From Bacteroidales bacterium (GTDB lineage Bacteria > Bacteroidota > Bacteroidia > Bacteroidales > UBA932), in contig JAFRZX010000037.1 of NCBI GenBank assembly GCA_017442315.1, positions 1-41,488 on the forward strand: a stretch of DNA of 41,488 nt, read 5' to 3'. The notes beneath the pieces are model-generated. The model was given only the letters and a program-made list of their open reading frames with translations, was not told where the DNA came from and made no database searches. Positions 24,399 through 34,500 of the stretch are shown piece by piece; the stretch's first letter is position 1, and each line of letters starts with the position of its first letter. The translations under genes and the position numbers were made by a program.

Positions 24399-25493
24399 AT
24401 GACCGTAGAGAGAGAGATTGCAGGGATTACCCTACCTTTTATTGCCGGCATCGCAGTCCAGGCATATGTCCAGACACTATTCCTTCATTCAAGCCAATGG
24501 ACTGCGACATTCTCATTATCCATTACATTGCTGATGACCATATGTCTGCTTCATCCCATGCACCGGACATGGAACCGCAGAAGCGCCAGGAGCATCATAT
24601 CCGTCATATTCTTCACCTGCGGTATCTTCCTTTCCTCCACATCATGCTTCATACACCCGGACATACCGGGAAGACTCATCTCCTTTGCTTCAGAAGCAGG
24701 TCAATCCATGTCCGACACAATAAACATGATAGGATTCAGGAACAACAACACCAATGCAATCATCAACGCCCTGCTCACTGGCGACAGAACCGGACTCAGC
24801 AAAGAAGTAACGGAAGCATTCCGAGACAGCGGAGCATCACATATACTTGCAATATCCGGACTTCATCTGGGCATAATACACTCAATCGTCAAAAAGATTC
24901 TACTCATACTTGGAAACAGCCCCTGTTCCGTGAAGATAAGATCCCTGACAACGATTGCCATATGCGGGTTCTATTCTCTGGCCGTAGGCGCAGGAGCTTC
25001 GGTCATCAGGGCGTTTATCTTCATATCAATGTATGAAACAAGTGCAATGACAGGAAGGTACAAAAGCTTGAGACACGTGCTGATGGCAGCTATTACAGTC
25101 CATCTGGCCATCTCACCGGAGTCAATAGAAGAAATAGGATTTCAGCTCTCATATGCAGCCATGGCCGGAATAGCATTCATAAATCCACGATTATCGGAAT
25201 TCTGGCCGAAAGATGACAAAAGCATAGCCGGACGCATGTGGAGGGCAGCTGCACTGTCCATATCCTGTCAGATTACAACAGGCCCCCTGGCATACATCTA
25301 TTTCGGTACACTTCCGAAATATTTCCTGCTGACAAATCTTATTGCATTGCCTCTCACCGGAATCATAATCCCTTTATCATTGACGACACTTGTCCTATCG
25401 TGTTCAGACATCTGCCCAGAAATACTTCTGAGGGCTACTGAAGCACTTATACAAGCACTTTCAGAAGCCCTCAGCATTATATCTTCAATGTAG
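24399..25493 (+). CDS. short ComEC/Rec2-like membrane protein
   Basis: A 364-residue multi-helix protein matching the Competence domain of ComEC, the inner-membrane DNA uptake channel. The motif ALLTGDRTGLSKEV (124-137) and AISGLHLGII (151-160) are typical. Full-length ComEC is about 650-750 residues with an N-terminal OB region and a C-terminal metallo-beta-lactamase domain; both are missing here. The predicted stop is clean and 5 nt from the convergent FISUMP stop. It may be a short variant or a decayed gene. Confidence 0.82.
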   Translation: MTVEREIAGITLPFIAGIAVQAYVQTLFLHSSQWTATFSLSITLLMTICLLHPMHRTWNRRSARSIISVIFFTCGIFLSSTSCFIHPDIPGRLISFASEAGQSMSDTINMIGFRNNNTNAIINALLTGDRTGLSKEVTEAFRDSGASHILAISGLHLGIIHSIVKKILLILGNSPCSVKIRSLTTIAICGFYSLAVGAGASVIRAFIFISMYETSAMTGRYKSLRHVLMAAITVHLAISPESIEEIGFQLSYAAMAGIAFINPRLSEFWPKDDKSIAGRMWRAAALSISCQITTGPLAYIYFGTLPKYFLLTNLIALPLTGIIIPLSLTTLVLSCSDICPEILLRATEALIQALSEALSIISSM

Positions 25494-25498
25494 GAAAC

Positions 25499-26542
25499 TT
25501 ATTCGGAAACACATCTGACCATAGCTCCAAAATTTTTCCTGTCACCCTGTCCTATCAAAAGGTCCGTATCTCCGGTAACAAGGTATCTGTAATAAGCTTT
25601 ATTCCCGTCAACTGCGTCTGCCGTCCAGAACACAGCATAGTCATAAAGTCCGTCAAAAGTAGCTTCGGGATAACTCCCATCCTCTGCCCTGTCGCCAAGG
25701 TTTGCATAACCTGCCGGGAACATTGCCATACGGCTCGTACCTTCTATATCCCCCACCTCACGTGTATACTGCCACATCTCTTCACCGTTGAACCTGACAT
25801 CCGCCATAAGAACAGAAGCAACACCTGGAATATCCTCATGAACAGCAGCCGAAACCCCTAGAGATGAACACAATGCGACCCAATCTTCATCAGTAGGCAA
25901 TCTGTAGCCTTCCGGACAGGCATTCAAAGCTTCATCATAACTATAATAACGTCCGAAAACATCTGTCATCACATCAAGGTTCATATAAGGCGCACCCATA
26001 TCCTTTCTCTCAAGATTATTTCTGAACCAATCGGAAGTTCCTGAAGGAGCCAGATAATACCATGAATTCTGGAATGAAACTCTTGCATCTTCCGTTTTGA
26101 TTCCTGTACCTGTTATGGAACCGTCAAGCCCTCCTTTCACGACATTGACATATGAGGTGGAAGACAATGACGCATATCCGGATGCAAAAGCATAACAGGT
26201 AACTGAATATTGCTTCAATGTGTCAGAAAAAGTATGTGTAAAAGCCCCGTCTGATTTGTTTCCCTGCTTGTCAAGACCGTTCTGATACCTCGTGGTATCA
26301 GCTTTTGACATAGAAGGAAGAACCTTCCAGCTATATCCGACAACTCCGCCGGCAGGATGTATCGCTCCTTTTGGAATCATCGTAAGTGTCTGTTCCTGAG
26401 AAACATATTCAGGAACATAAAAAGTCAGGGATCCATTGAGACTAGGAAGAGCTGCTACCTCTTCTTCCTTCTTGCATGCTAAGGCGGCACAAACCATTGC
26501 CGCAAAAAGTATCAGGGAATTCAGTTTTTGAATACTTTTCAT
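25499..26542 (-). CDS. FISUMP-domain lipoprotein
   Basis: A 347-residue lipoprotein (lipobox LAC, Cys23) with a middle beta-sandwich-like part (about 40-140) and a C-terminal FISUMP/Fib_succ_major domain. The domain shows GRYYSYDEALNACPEGYRLP and the ending FGAMVRCV. Such proteins are surface or outer-membrane-attached and of unknown function. I chose ATG 26542 over a GTG two codons earlier. It stands alone between ComEC-like and ApbE. Confidence 0.85.
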   Translation of the reverse strand: MKSIQKLNSLILFAAMVCAALACKKEEEVAALPSLNGSLTFYVPEYVSQEQTLTMIPKGAIHPAGGVVGYSWKVLPSMSKADTTRYQNGLDKQGNKSDGAFTHTFSDTLKQYSVTCYAFASGYASLSSTSYVNVVKGGLDGSITGTGIKTEDARVSFQNSWYYLAPSGTSDWFRNNLERKDMGAPYMNLDVMTDVFGRYYSYDEALNACPEGYRLPTDEDWVALCSSLGVSAAVHEDIPGVASVLMADVRFNGEEMWQYTREVGDIEGTSRMAMFPAGYANLGDRAEDGSYPEATFDGLYDYAVFWTADAVDGNKAYYRYLVTGDTDLLIGQGDRKNFGAMVRCVSE

Positions 26543-26600
26543 CGCCACGTCTTTATTTCAATAATCTTACAAAGATGAACATTTTAATTTGAAAAACCGC

Positions 26601-26608
26601 TACCTTTG
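26601..26608 (+). promoter_or_regulatory. -7 element for the ApbE gene
   Basis: TACCTTTG fits TAnnTTTG, 21 nt before the chosen ATG at 26630. A TTTG (26588-26591) lies only 9 nt upstream, so the -33 is unclear. Confidence 0.45.
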
Positions 26609-26629
26609 CACAAATTGTTTGCCAGAGAA

Positions 26630-27733
26630 ATGACTTTCAGAATAAAGAAAACAGGAATAACAATGGCAATGGGTGCATTGATTACAATTCTTGCCATCTC
26701 ATGTCAGTCACAAGACAGATACATCATCATCTCCGGATTTGCTCAAGGAGGAGTTTATACGGTAAAGCTCAACCTCAACGGGCAGGATGGAATGATTGAT
26801 GCAAAGCCTGAAGAAATCAAGGACTCAATCGACCATATCCTATCAGGGATTGAGGCTTCTCTTTCAGGATACAACAGAAACTCCTTGCTCAGCAGGTTCA
26901 ATGACGGAGAAACCATCAGACCTGACACGTACTTCACCGACATGTATTCTCAAGCCTACCGTTTCTACGAAACAACCGGCGGTGCCGTTGACGTTGCAGC
27001 CGGCCCGATCTTCGATCTATGGGGATTCGGTTTCAAAAGTAGCTCCGTGCCAGAGGACGGACAGATTGACCAAGCAAAACTGACTTCAGGAATGAAACGT
27101 CTGTGCAAAGACATACATGCCGTAATAGCCGAAAACAACGGGAATCTCTGCAGCAGGGACATCATTGAGACATCTGTTACAGATGACGCTCTGCCTCAAC
27201 TGAATTTCAACGCAATAGCTCAAGGCTACAGTTGTGATGTTGTTGCATCATATCTCTACTCTCTAGGAGTAAAAGACATGATGGTGGATATAGGAGAAAT
27301 TTTCTGTGACGGCAAGAATCCTTCCGGAGGACAATGGTCACTGGGAATAGACCGTCCGAAAGATGGCAATGACACTCCAGGAGCCGACCTCCAAGGTATA
27401 TTCAAGGTTCCGGAAGGTCCACATGGAATCGTAACATCCGGAAATTACAGGAAATTCTACATCTCTGAAGGGAGAAAATACGCTCATACCATAGATCCAC
27501 GCACCGGCAGGCCTGTGACTCATAATCTATTGAGTGCCACGATAGTGGCTGCCGATGCAATGACGGCAGATGCCTATGCGACATACTGTATGGTAATAGG
27601 GCTTGAAGATGCGCGTAATTTCATATCATCATCTGAGGAATTGGAGGGATGCCTGGTTTATGATGAAAACGGCATATTCAAGACATGGTGTTCAGAAGGT
27701 TTCCTGCTTGAAGACATCAACGCAGATCTGTAA
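26630..27733 (+). CDS. ApbE-type FAD:protein FMN transferase (lipoprotein)
   Basis: A 367-residue periplasmic enzyme that attaches FMN covalently to Thr residues of target flavoproteins such as RnfG/NqrC. The signal ends in the lipobox AISC (Cys25). The body carries GAVDVAAGPIFDLWGFG, NFNAIAQGYSCD, VDIGEIFCDGKN and HTIDPRTGRP with ADAMTADAYAT. VDIGE has one glycine fewer than the usual VDIGGE. I start at ATG 26630; the frame extends upstream from a TTG. No Rnf/Nqr genes are nearby. Its end overlaps the convergent LolA-like gene by 17 bp. Confidence 0.9.
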   Translation: MTFRIKKTGITMAMGALITILAISCQSQDRYIIISGFAQGGVYTVKLNLNGQDGMIDAKPEEIKDSIDHILSGIEASLSGYNRNSLLSRFNDGETIRPDTYFTDMYSQAYRFYETTGGAVDVAAGPIFDLWGFGFKSSSVPEDGQIDQAKLTSGMKRLCKDIHAVIAENNGNLCSRDIIETSVTDDALPQLNFNAIAQGYSCDVVASYLYSLGVKDMMVDIGEIFCDGKNPSGGQWSLGIDRPKDGNDTPGADLQGIFKVPEGPHGIVTSGNYRKFYISEGRKYAHTIDPRTGRPVTHNLLSATIVAADAMTADAYATYCMVIGLEDARNFISSSEELEGCLVYDENGIFKTWCSEGFLLEDINADL

Positions 27734-28337
27734 CTATCCATGATGAATCAAAGCTGGTCTGCGGGCGGAAAGACGTGTGCGGCCTTTTTGGAGAAAAAGT
27801 CATTGAAGATACTTCTATATTCAGAAGATTACCGTCCGTCATGGCAAATGTCGCAGACTTTATAGATGCATCATCCTTGAACACCTCAATATTGCAGTAA
27901 TCGATATCACCCGAATGCTTTGGTTCCAGAACATAAAGCATGGTATCCCCATCAGCGGAACTCCGCGCCATTCTCACATTAAAGCAATCATCCATACGGG
28001 TAAACAACAAGGCAGGGTTGGAAAGATAATCCGCCTCCAGTACAGCAGGCTCAATCACGACTTCCTTCAATGAAGGATCCACCACCCACATACTGCTACC
28101 ATCACACCACATCTGGATTCCGTTGCCGTCCACATGCCACAAATCATCTTGCGCAGACAAAATGCCCTGTCCGACATTATTGACACCTGACATTCTGAAA
28201 GAGTAGCTGTAAACCAATTCCACATGTGATTCCATTACCTTGGTATACATCGTGTCGATAAGATTCTGGGCATGTGCTGTCAGTGCAGACAATAAAGTCA
28301 AAGACCAAATAAGCAAGCTTCTGTAAACTACATCCAT
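27717..28337 (-). CDS. LolA-like outer-membrane lipoprotein carrier protein
   Basis: A 206-residue exported protein with a signal peptide cleaved near AHAQ (residue 24). Its lipoprotein-carrier-like fold is suggested by repeated strands, YSYSFRMSG, GQGILSAQDDLWHVDGNG, MWVVDPSLKEVVIE and NIEVFKDDASIKSATFAMTD. In LolA the fold shuttles lipoproteins across the periplasm. The start (28337) lies 1 nt after the ftsK stop (28339-28341), so coupling is likely; Bacteroidota often place ftsK before lolA. The 3' end overlaps ApbE on the other strand. Confidence 0.78.
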   Translation of the reverse strand: MDVVYRSLLIWSLTLLSALTAHAQNLIDTMYTKVMESHVELVYSYSFRMSGVNNVGQGILSAQDDLWHVDGNGIQMWCDGSSMWVVDPSLKEVVIEPAVLEADYLSNPALLFTRMDDCFNVRMARSSADGDTMLYVLEPKHSGDIDYCNIEVFKDDASIKSATFAMTDGNLLNIEVSSMTFSPKRPHTSFRPQTSFDSSWIVTDLR

Positions 28338-28338
28338 A

Positions 28339-30822
28339 TCAGTTTCTAATGAAATGTGAGAGGATCTCATCAAGTTCCGCAATCGTCGTAACAAGTACCT
28401 GTCGTGGCTTGGCCCCTTCCTGCGGGCCGACGATTCCGGCTCCTTCAAGCTGATCCATCACCCTTCCGGCTCTTGCATATCCCATGCCGAGACGTCTCTG
28501 AAGATCAGAAGTAGAACCACGCTGAGAATTCACCACCATTCTGGCAGCATCTTCAAACATAGGATCAAGGTTCTGCATATCAATCGAACCTCCGCTGGTC
28601 TCTCCATCCTGAGATTCGGGTACAGGGAGGTAATATGGAGTGGAATAACACTGCTTGTATCCGGTCTGGGAGCCAATGAATCTGGTTATCTTATTTATCT
28701 CGGCCATACTGACAAGAGCACACTGGACTCTTTCCATTTCAACACCAGCGTAATAAAGCATATCTCCCCTTCCTATCAGGTTCTCTGCACCATAAGAATC
28801 CAATATGGTCCTTGAATCTACACCTGATACGACCCTAAATGCTATTCTCGTAGGGAAATTAGTCTTAATAAGTCCGGTGATCACATTAACAGAAGGACGC
28901 TGGGTGGCGATCACGACATGAAGACCGGCAGCACGTCCTTTCTGAGCCAGACGCACGATATAATCACTGATATTCTTGGCAGCCTTCCTCGCATCCGGGT
29001 TGGCTCCACCTGTCATCGTAAGGTCGGCATACTCGTCGATTACCACTACCAGATACGGAAGATATTTGTGGCCTTCCGTAGGAAGCAGATGCCTGTCCTT
29101 ATATTTTTCATTATACAGTTTTATATCATTAACCCCGGCAGCCGCAAGCAGCTTATATCTCTCATCCATTTCAATACAAAGCGAATTAAGCACCTGCTCA
29201 GCCTGTTTAGGCTGCTTGATGATTGCACTATCCCTCTCATCCGCCTCACTTGCCGCCATAGGGAGTACCGCAAGATAATGCTTCAAAAGTTCATTGTATG
29301 CCGTAAATTCAACCATCTTCGGATCGATGAACACGAACTTGAGTTCCGAAGGGTGCTTTGCATAAAGAAGAGACGAGATTATCACATTCAATCCGACAGA
29401 CTTGCCCTGCTTGGTAGCACCGGCAATCAGAAGATGAGGAGCATCGGTAAGGTCAAAAGTCTTGACTTCCTGAGTTATCGTATATCCTATTGCTATCGGG
29501 AGCTCCGCCTTACTGTTGCGGAAAGAATCATCATTCAGCATTGACTTCAGAGGCACTATGGACGGAGTGCTGTTCGGAACCTCTATACCGACACTGTCTC
29601 TAAGAGTAACAACACGTACTCCACTGGCACCCAGAGCCATAGCGATTTCACGGTGAAGATTCTCTATGGCAGACACCTTTACACCTGGAGCAGGCACCAC
29701 CTTATATAGTGTCACAGTAGGTCCTACGACAGCTGTCACGCGATCTACTTCTATACGATAATTCTGCAGTGTCGCCCTTATCCTTGCATTGTTGATTTCA
29801 AGTTCCTGCTGAGTAACCTTATGCTGTCCCTCTGCGTAGTCCTTGAGAAGATCCAGAGGCGGGAACTGATATCTTTCAAGTTCCTCACGGTTATCAATCC
29901 TCGGCAATTCTTCTGTCACAGGCACAACAATATCTTCACCATGAATGACTTCCATAGGTATGTCCCTATCAACGGGATGTTCCTTCCCTGACTCATCCGG
30001 ATCCAAGGACATATCAGGATCTGTCCCTGACTCCTGGAACGACTCTGAATCATCATGCTCATAAGGTTCTGAAAACGGTTCATCATCCGGAAATTCTTCA
30101 ATCACATCCTCAGTTTCTTCTACTACCTCAACCGGAGCGACAGATTCAACAGTCTGTCCATCAGATCCGACAGGCTCTGCAGCCGGGATCATATCTCCTA
30201 CAGTTGCAAACCAACGGGAAAAACGGCAGCTAGCAAGCAGAAGCCATGCTATAACCAATGCAATAAGGATGCATCCGGTCACAATAACCTCAAAAAGATT
30301 CTCCATCCATGAGATTACAGCATAACCGGCAAATCCACCTAACCCGCCACCGAACAGGTTATCATCCCCGAACTGCATGGAACAGAAAGACAGAATCAAA
30401 GAAGACAGGAATGCGCCACTGACCGTCACAAAAAAAGTATGAAGCAAACCGATGCTCTTCTTCCAGAAGAACAGCCGGTATGCCACAGCTCCAAGCAGAA
30501 AGACAAATGCGAGACTGCCAAGTCCGAAACAGTCCGCCACAAGGAAATTGCTCCACAGATAACCGATCTTGCCTGCCCAGTTTGCAACTTCAACCCCTTT
30601 ATCCATCATATCCGGATGAACCATGAGATTACGGTCTGTCTCCCATGTAAAAAGATATGAAACGATTGAGACAAATGTAAAAAGAGCGAAAACTCCTACG
30701 GCTATACCCGTATATTTCAAGACATTTGATTTTTTCTCCGGCGACATACCTGAAAAGAACGAGAAGCGTCTAAGCTTCTCTTTCCTACCATACTTCTTAT
30801 CTGTCTTTGCTCTTGCAGCCAT
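28339..30822 (-). CDS. ftsK: FtsK/SpoIIIE DNA translocase
   Basis: An 827-residue septal DNA pump with an ATPase motor for chromosome dimer resolution. About four N-terminal membrane segments (within 33-200) are followed by an acidic linker (about 240-320), the RecA-like motor with Walker A GATKQGKS (468-475) and VIDEYADL, and a C-terminal winged-helix gamma domain (GSTSDLQRRLGMGYARAG). I start at 30822, one base after the DUF4290 stop; a longer frame would run into that gene. Confidence 0.93.
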   Translation of the reverse strand: MAARAKTDKKYGRKEKLRRFSFFSGMSPEKKSNVLKYTGIAVGVFALFTFVSIVSYLFTWETDRNLMVHPDMMDKGVEVANWAGKIGYLWSNFLVADCFGLGSLAFVFLLGAVAYRLFFWKKSIGLLHTFFVTVSGAFLSSLILSFCSMQFGDDNLFGGGLGGFAGYAVISWMENLFEVIVTGCILIALVIAWLLLASCRFSRWFATVGDMIPAAEPVGSDGQTVESVAPVEVVEETEDVIEEFPDDEPFSEPYEHDDSESFQESGTDPDMSLDPDESGKEHPVDRDIPMEVIHGEDIVVPVTEELPRIDNREELERYQFPPLDLLKDYAEGQHKVTQQELEINNARIRATLQNYRIEVDRVTAVVGPTVTLYKVVPAPGVKVSAIENLHREIAMALGASGVRVVTLRDSVGIEVPNSTPSIVPLKSMLNDDSFRNSKAELPIAIGYTITQEVKTFDLTDAPHLLIAGATKQGKSVGLNVIISSLLYAKHPSELKFVFIDPKMVEFTAYNELLKHYLAVLPMAASEADERDSAIIKQPKQAEQVLNSLCIEMDERYKLLAAAGVNDIKLYNEKYKDRHLLPTEGHKYLPYLVVVIDEYADLTMTGGANPDARKAAKNISDYIVRLAQKGRAAGLHVVIATQRPSVNVITGLIKTNFPTRIAFRVVSGVDSRTILDSYGAENLIGRGDMLYYAGVEMERVQCALVSMAEINKITRFIGSQTGYKQCYSTPYYLPVPESQDGETSGGSIDMQNLDPMFEDAARMVVNSQRGSTSDLQRRLGMGYARAGRVMDQLEGAGIVGPQEGAKPRQVLVTTIAELDEILSHFIRN

Positions 30823-30823
30823 A

Positions 30824-31492
30824 TTATCTGTTGTGCTGTTTTCTCTGTTTCTGATTATTCTTCTGACGGTTCTTTCCATTCTTGGAAGGATTCAATCCAG
30901 GACGAGAAAAATTCGCTCCCGAATCCATTTTGTTCAATTTCATCCCTTCCGGAACCTTTATCCTGTAATCTGACAGTTTTTCTATATCCTGGAATATAGT
31001 CTCATCAGATACCGTATCCTTGTTCCATATCAGATACTGCTGCCTCATATATACAGCAAGTGAACGTATCATCGCTATCTTTCCATCGGAATCCTCCTGA
31101 CCGGCTATGAGCTCGATTATATTCTCTATGTTCCTCCCATAATGGCTGGCCTTAACCGGTCTTTTTTCTATAGGCACACTCATCGGTGTCTCATTAAGAC
31201 TTTCGGGAGCCGGTGCGGGATACGGAGAATCCACATCAAGATCAAAATCAGCAATTATATAAAGATGATCCCACAACTTATGTTCATAATCATCCTGGAG
31301 ATGAACTGCAGGATTAAGGATTTCCATAACTTTCACTACAGCTCTTGCCTGCTCATTACGTTTTTCCCTATCCTCTATAGTCTTCAGGTAATCAACCATC
31401 TTCTGCACGTTCCTTCCGTATTCCGGAATATGAAGTCGCACTCTTTCGGTATTATACAGAAGCTTGCATGTATCCATATTGTCCTTTTCCAT
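30824..31492 (-). CDS. DUF4290 family protein
   Basis: A 222-residue cytoplasmic protein of DUF4290, a Bacteroidota family. Conserved blocks include RLHIPEYGRNVQKMVDYL, NPAVHLQDDYEHKLWDHL and YGRNIENIIELIAG. The C-terminus is basic and Asn/Gln/Lys-rich and probably disordered. Function is unknown; its position immediately before ftsK suggests a link to division or chromosome handling. The gap 31493-31567 carries a promoter candidate. Confidence 0.82.
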   Translation of the reverse strand: MEKDNMDTCKLLYNTERVRLHIPEYGRNVQKMVDYLKTIEDREKRNEQARAVVKVMEILNPAVHLQDDYEHKLWDHLYIIADFDLDVDSPYPAPAPESLNETPMSVPIEKRPVKASHYGRNIENIIELIAGQEDSDGKIAMIRSLAVYMRQQYLIWNKDTVSDETIFQDIEKLSDYRIKVPEGMKLNKMDSGANFSRPGLNPSKNGKNRQKNNQKQRKQHNR

Positions 31493-31516
31493 ATCAATTC
31501 ATCTGTTACATCATGC

Positions 31517-31524
31517 AAATATAA
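31517..31524 (-). promoter_or_regulatory. -7 element upstream of DUF4290-ftsK
   Basis: The minus strand reads TATATTTG, a TAnnTTTG match 25 nt before the DUF4290 start in a 75-nt gap. The -33 is not clear. Confidence 0.5.
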
Positions 31525-31567
31525 GAAACTGTTTTGATTTCTTTTAAAAAAATCTATCTGTCATCCG

Positions 31568-34500
31568 TCAGCAGATGACTTTCACATCTCCTGTCCTTAC
31601 ATACCATAAACAGGCAGATATATCTTCATACCCCATTCTCGCCCATACATCGGCATATCTTTTCAACTGACGTTCATAAGATGCATGATGTTCTCCGAAT
31701 TTATAATCCACTATGGAAACTTTTCCATTCCTTATAACCACTCTATCAGGACGAAGGATACACCCATCCGAATCGATCACTTCCGTTTCATTGAAGACCT
31801 GCGCAGCATCATCAGGAAACCATCCCATCTCCTTAACCTCATCCAGTCTTTGCTCAAGCATGGAAACGACATCGATTTCCTCATCCGAATCAAGTGTACC
31901 ACTATATACAGCATGCCTGACAGCTGTCCTGACATCAGAAATACAGAACACCTCAGACAATATATCATGCAATACGATACCCTTTATCCTTTGAGAGACA
32001 GCACCACCCCAAAGACCATTCTCAGAAAAGAATTCATAGGCATCCGGACTGAATTTAAGACGTCCTCGTTCATTTACTGGAAGTTCCTCATCTTCACTGC
32101 CTGAATCCAGTTCAAGCGGCCATGAGCAGAACGAGGATGGCAGTTTCCCCATGAGGTCATCTGAAGCCACCGGAACACACTTATGATCCGGGATACGTCC
32201 GAAAATGAAATGTCTTTCGGAAGACGAAGTTCCTTCCTTGTCATGAATTTCCTCCATGCCAAGATCTTGTCCGGCAGTATTCACAAACCTGTATATTATC
32301 CTGGAGAAATCCGTCACCGCAGCTTCCTCTTCCGGAAGTTCTGCAATTACATGCATGACCTCTGCCGCCCTGGTGAAAGCGACATATACAACATTGACAT
32401 TATCCACATACTGCATCAGTTTCTCATCCCGGTAATGTCCGTCAAACAATGTATTCTCACTTTTGGAAGAAAGGAGTACATCATATATGCCTTCTGCAAC
32501 ATTTGCCAAAGACGTACCCGATACTTCAGGACGGCACCATCTCCTTTCAGCGCGGGAAAGTTTTACCTTTTCAAGGAAAGGTACCACTACATATGGAAAA
32601 TCAAGTCCTTTGGACTTATGTATAGTCATGACTCTGACAGCATTTCCTGACGAAGGTGAACTTATGCTCTGTGTATTTCCTTCCCAATGTTTAAGGAAAC
32701 GATGAAGGTTGCTTCCTTCAACAGACACAAAATCCCGGACCACATCCATGAAAGACTGAATATAAAGAGACTCTGAACTGAACGTATCTGAGTCATAGGT
32801 CTTCAACTTACGCAACAGGTCCTCACACAGATCTATCAAGGAAGAACCATACTCTGGAATAATCAGATCCATATGTCCTGCAAGATAACGTGCTGTTGAA
32901 TCATCCGGATTATCCATACTGGAAAGCAATGCTACCAGACGTCTGACCGTCAACGCTGAAGAAATCATCAATGAATCGTCAGTAACTACCGGTATCCTGT
33001 TATTCATGAGACTGGCAGCGACCTCAGCCCCTTCTTTATTCCACCTGACAAGAACTGCTATATCCCTATAAGAATATCCATGCGCCACTGCATCTTCGAC
33101 AGCCTTTACAATCATTTCACTCTCCTGGTCAGAAGGACAGAAAGACACGAGTACAGCACCGTCATTTTCCTTAGCCGGCTTCTGGATCACATCTTCATAT
33201 ATTGACGAAATGACATTTCCCCCACCATCATACATTGTATCCAGCAAAGATGCCGTATCCTTGAAAAAGGAATTGTTGAAGGCTACAATATTCCTGAAAC
33301 TACGCCAGTTAGTATCCAGATTCCCTTCATCTGCACAATCCCGGAAAACCTCAGGAACCTCATCCCTCAAAAGTTTCCAGTCCGAATTACGGAAACGGTA
33401 AATACTCTGCTTAACATCACCTACTATAAGGTTATAGAACTCTCCTGCAATGCTGTTCATCAGCAACGGACGGAAATTATCCCATTGAACACGCGAGGTA
33501 TCCTGAAACTCATCCAGAAGGAAATGCTCATATCGGACCCCAAGCTTCTCATATATGAAAGGGGTATCAGTACCATCAATGATATTCTTGAGTATTGTAT
33601 TTGAATCATCCAGGCTCAACACATTCTTCTCCCTTAGCAATGCATTGAATTCTTTATATATATCATTGGCTATACCGAAGCCATAAACCTGTCCTTTCAG
33701 CATCACAGCCGTATTATATGCCTTGTACTCATTACCGAACAGACCGGCAAAAGCAGCTGCAGCATCAACCATTTCATCTGTAACGCTATCCATCAGATGC
33801 GATTTGCTCTTAGGAAACCAGCGGGAGATATCAGAAATGCTCTTTCTGACCGCTTCTGTAATGCATGGAATAAATTCTCCATCAGACAGAAGACAATACC
33901 TGTCAAGAGTTTTGGACATGAAATGTGATGATGTATCATATGGATCTATTCCTGCCTGGGCAAAGGTATCGGCGACATGGGTGACAGCTTTTTTCACGGC
34001 TTTCATATAGTCCCGGCAGACTATGTCACAACCTTCTGCAAGACGGCTGAGTGTAGCTTCATCATACAATATTTCCTCATCCAGTCCTTCCTTTTCCACC
34101 AATGCCCTATGCTCCTCGCTTTTCAATCTGGCAGCTACATTGAGAAGAGTCGTGTCCAATTTATATCCTTCACCAGACTCAATCTGCGCAATAGTATTAT
34201 CCGTAAGCCATTTAAGTCTCTTTTCATCCTTTTTATCCAATGACAGGGAATCCAATACTCTGTCTACGCTTTCAGCAATCAACGAATCTCTGTCAAGTTC
34301 TACCTGATATGAAGCGAACTGCCCGATTTCTCTGGAAAATGCTTTCAGTGTCTGCTGGAAGAAGCGGTCTATCGTACTTACTGCAAATGCGCTATAATCA
34401 TGGAGTATATTGCACAATACTGTCTCTGCCGCATGTCTCTTCTCGGCAGGTATATCATTATCGTTAGCCATGACATACAGCTCTTTAAGAATCCTGCTTT

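Noticed and set aside
26542-26548. GTG two codons upstream as the FISUMP start
   Set aside because: The ATG at 26542 gives a standard signal peptide with the lipobox at Cys23.
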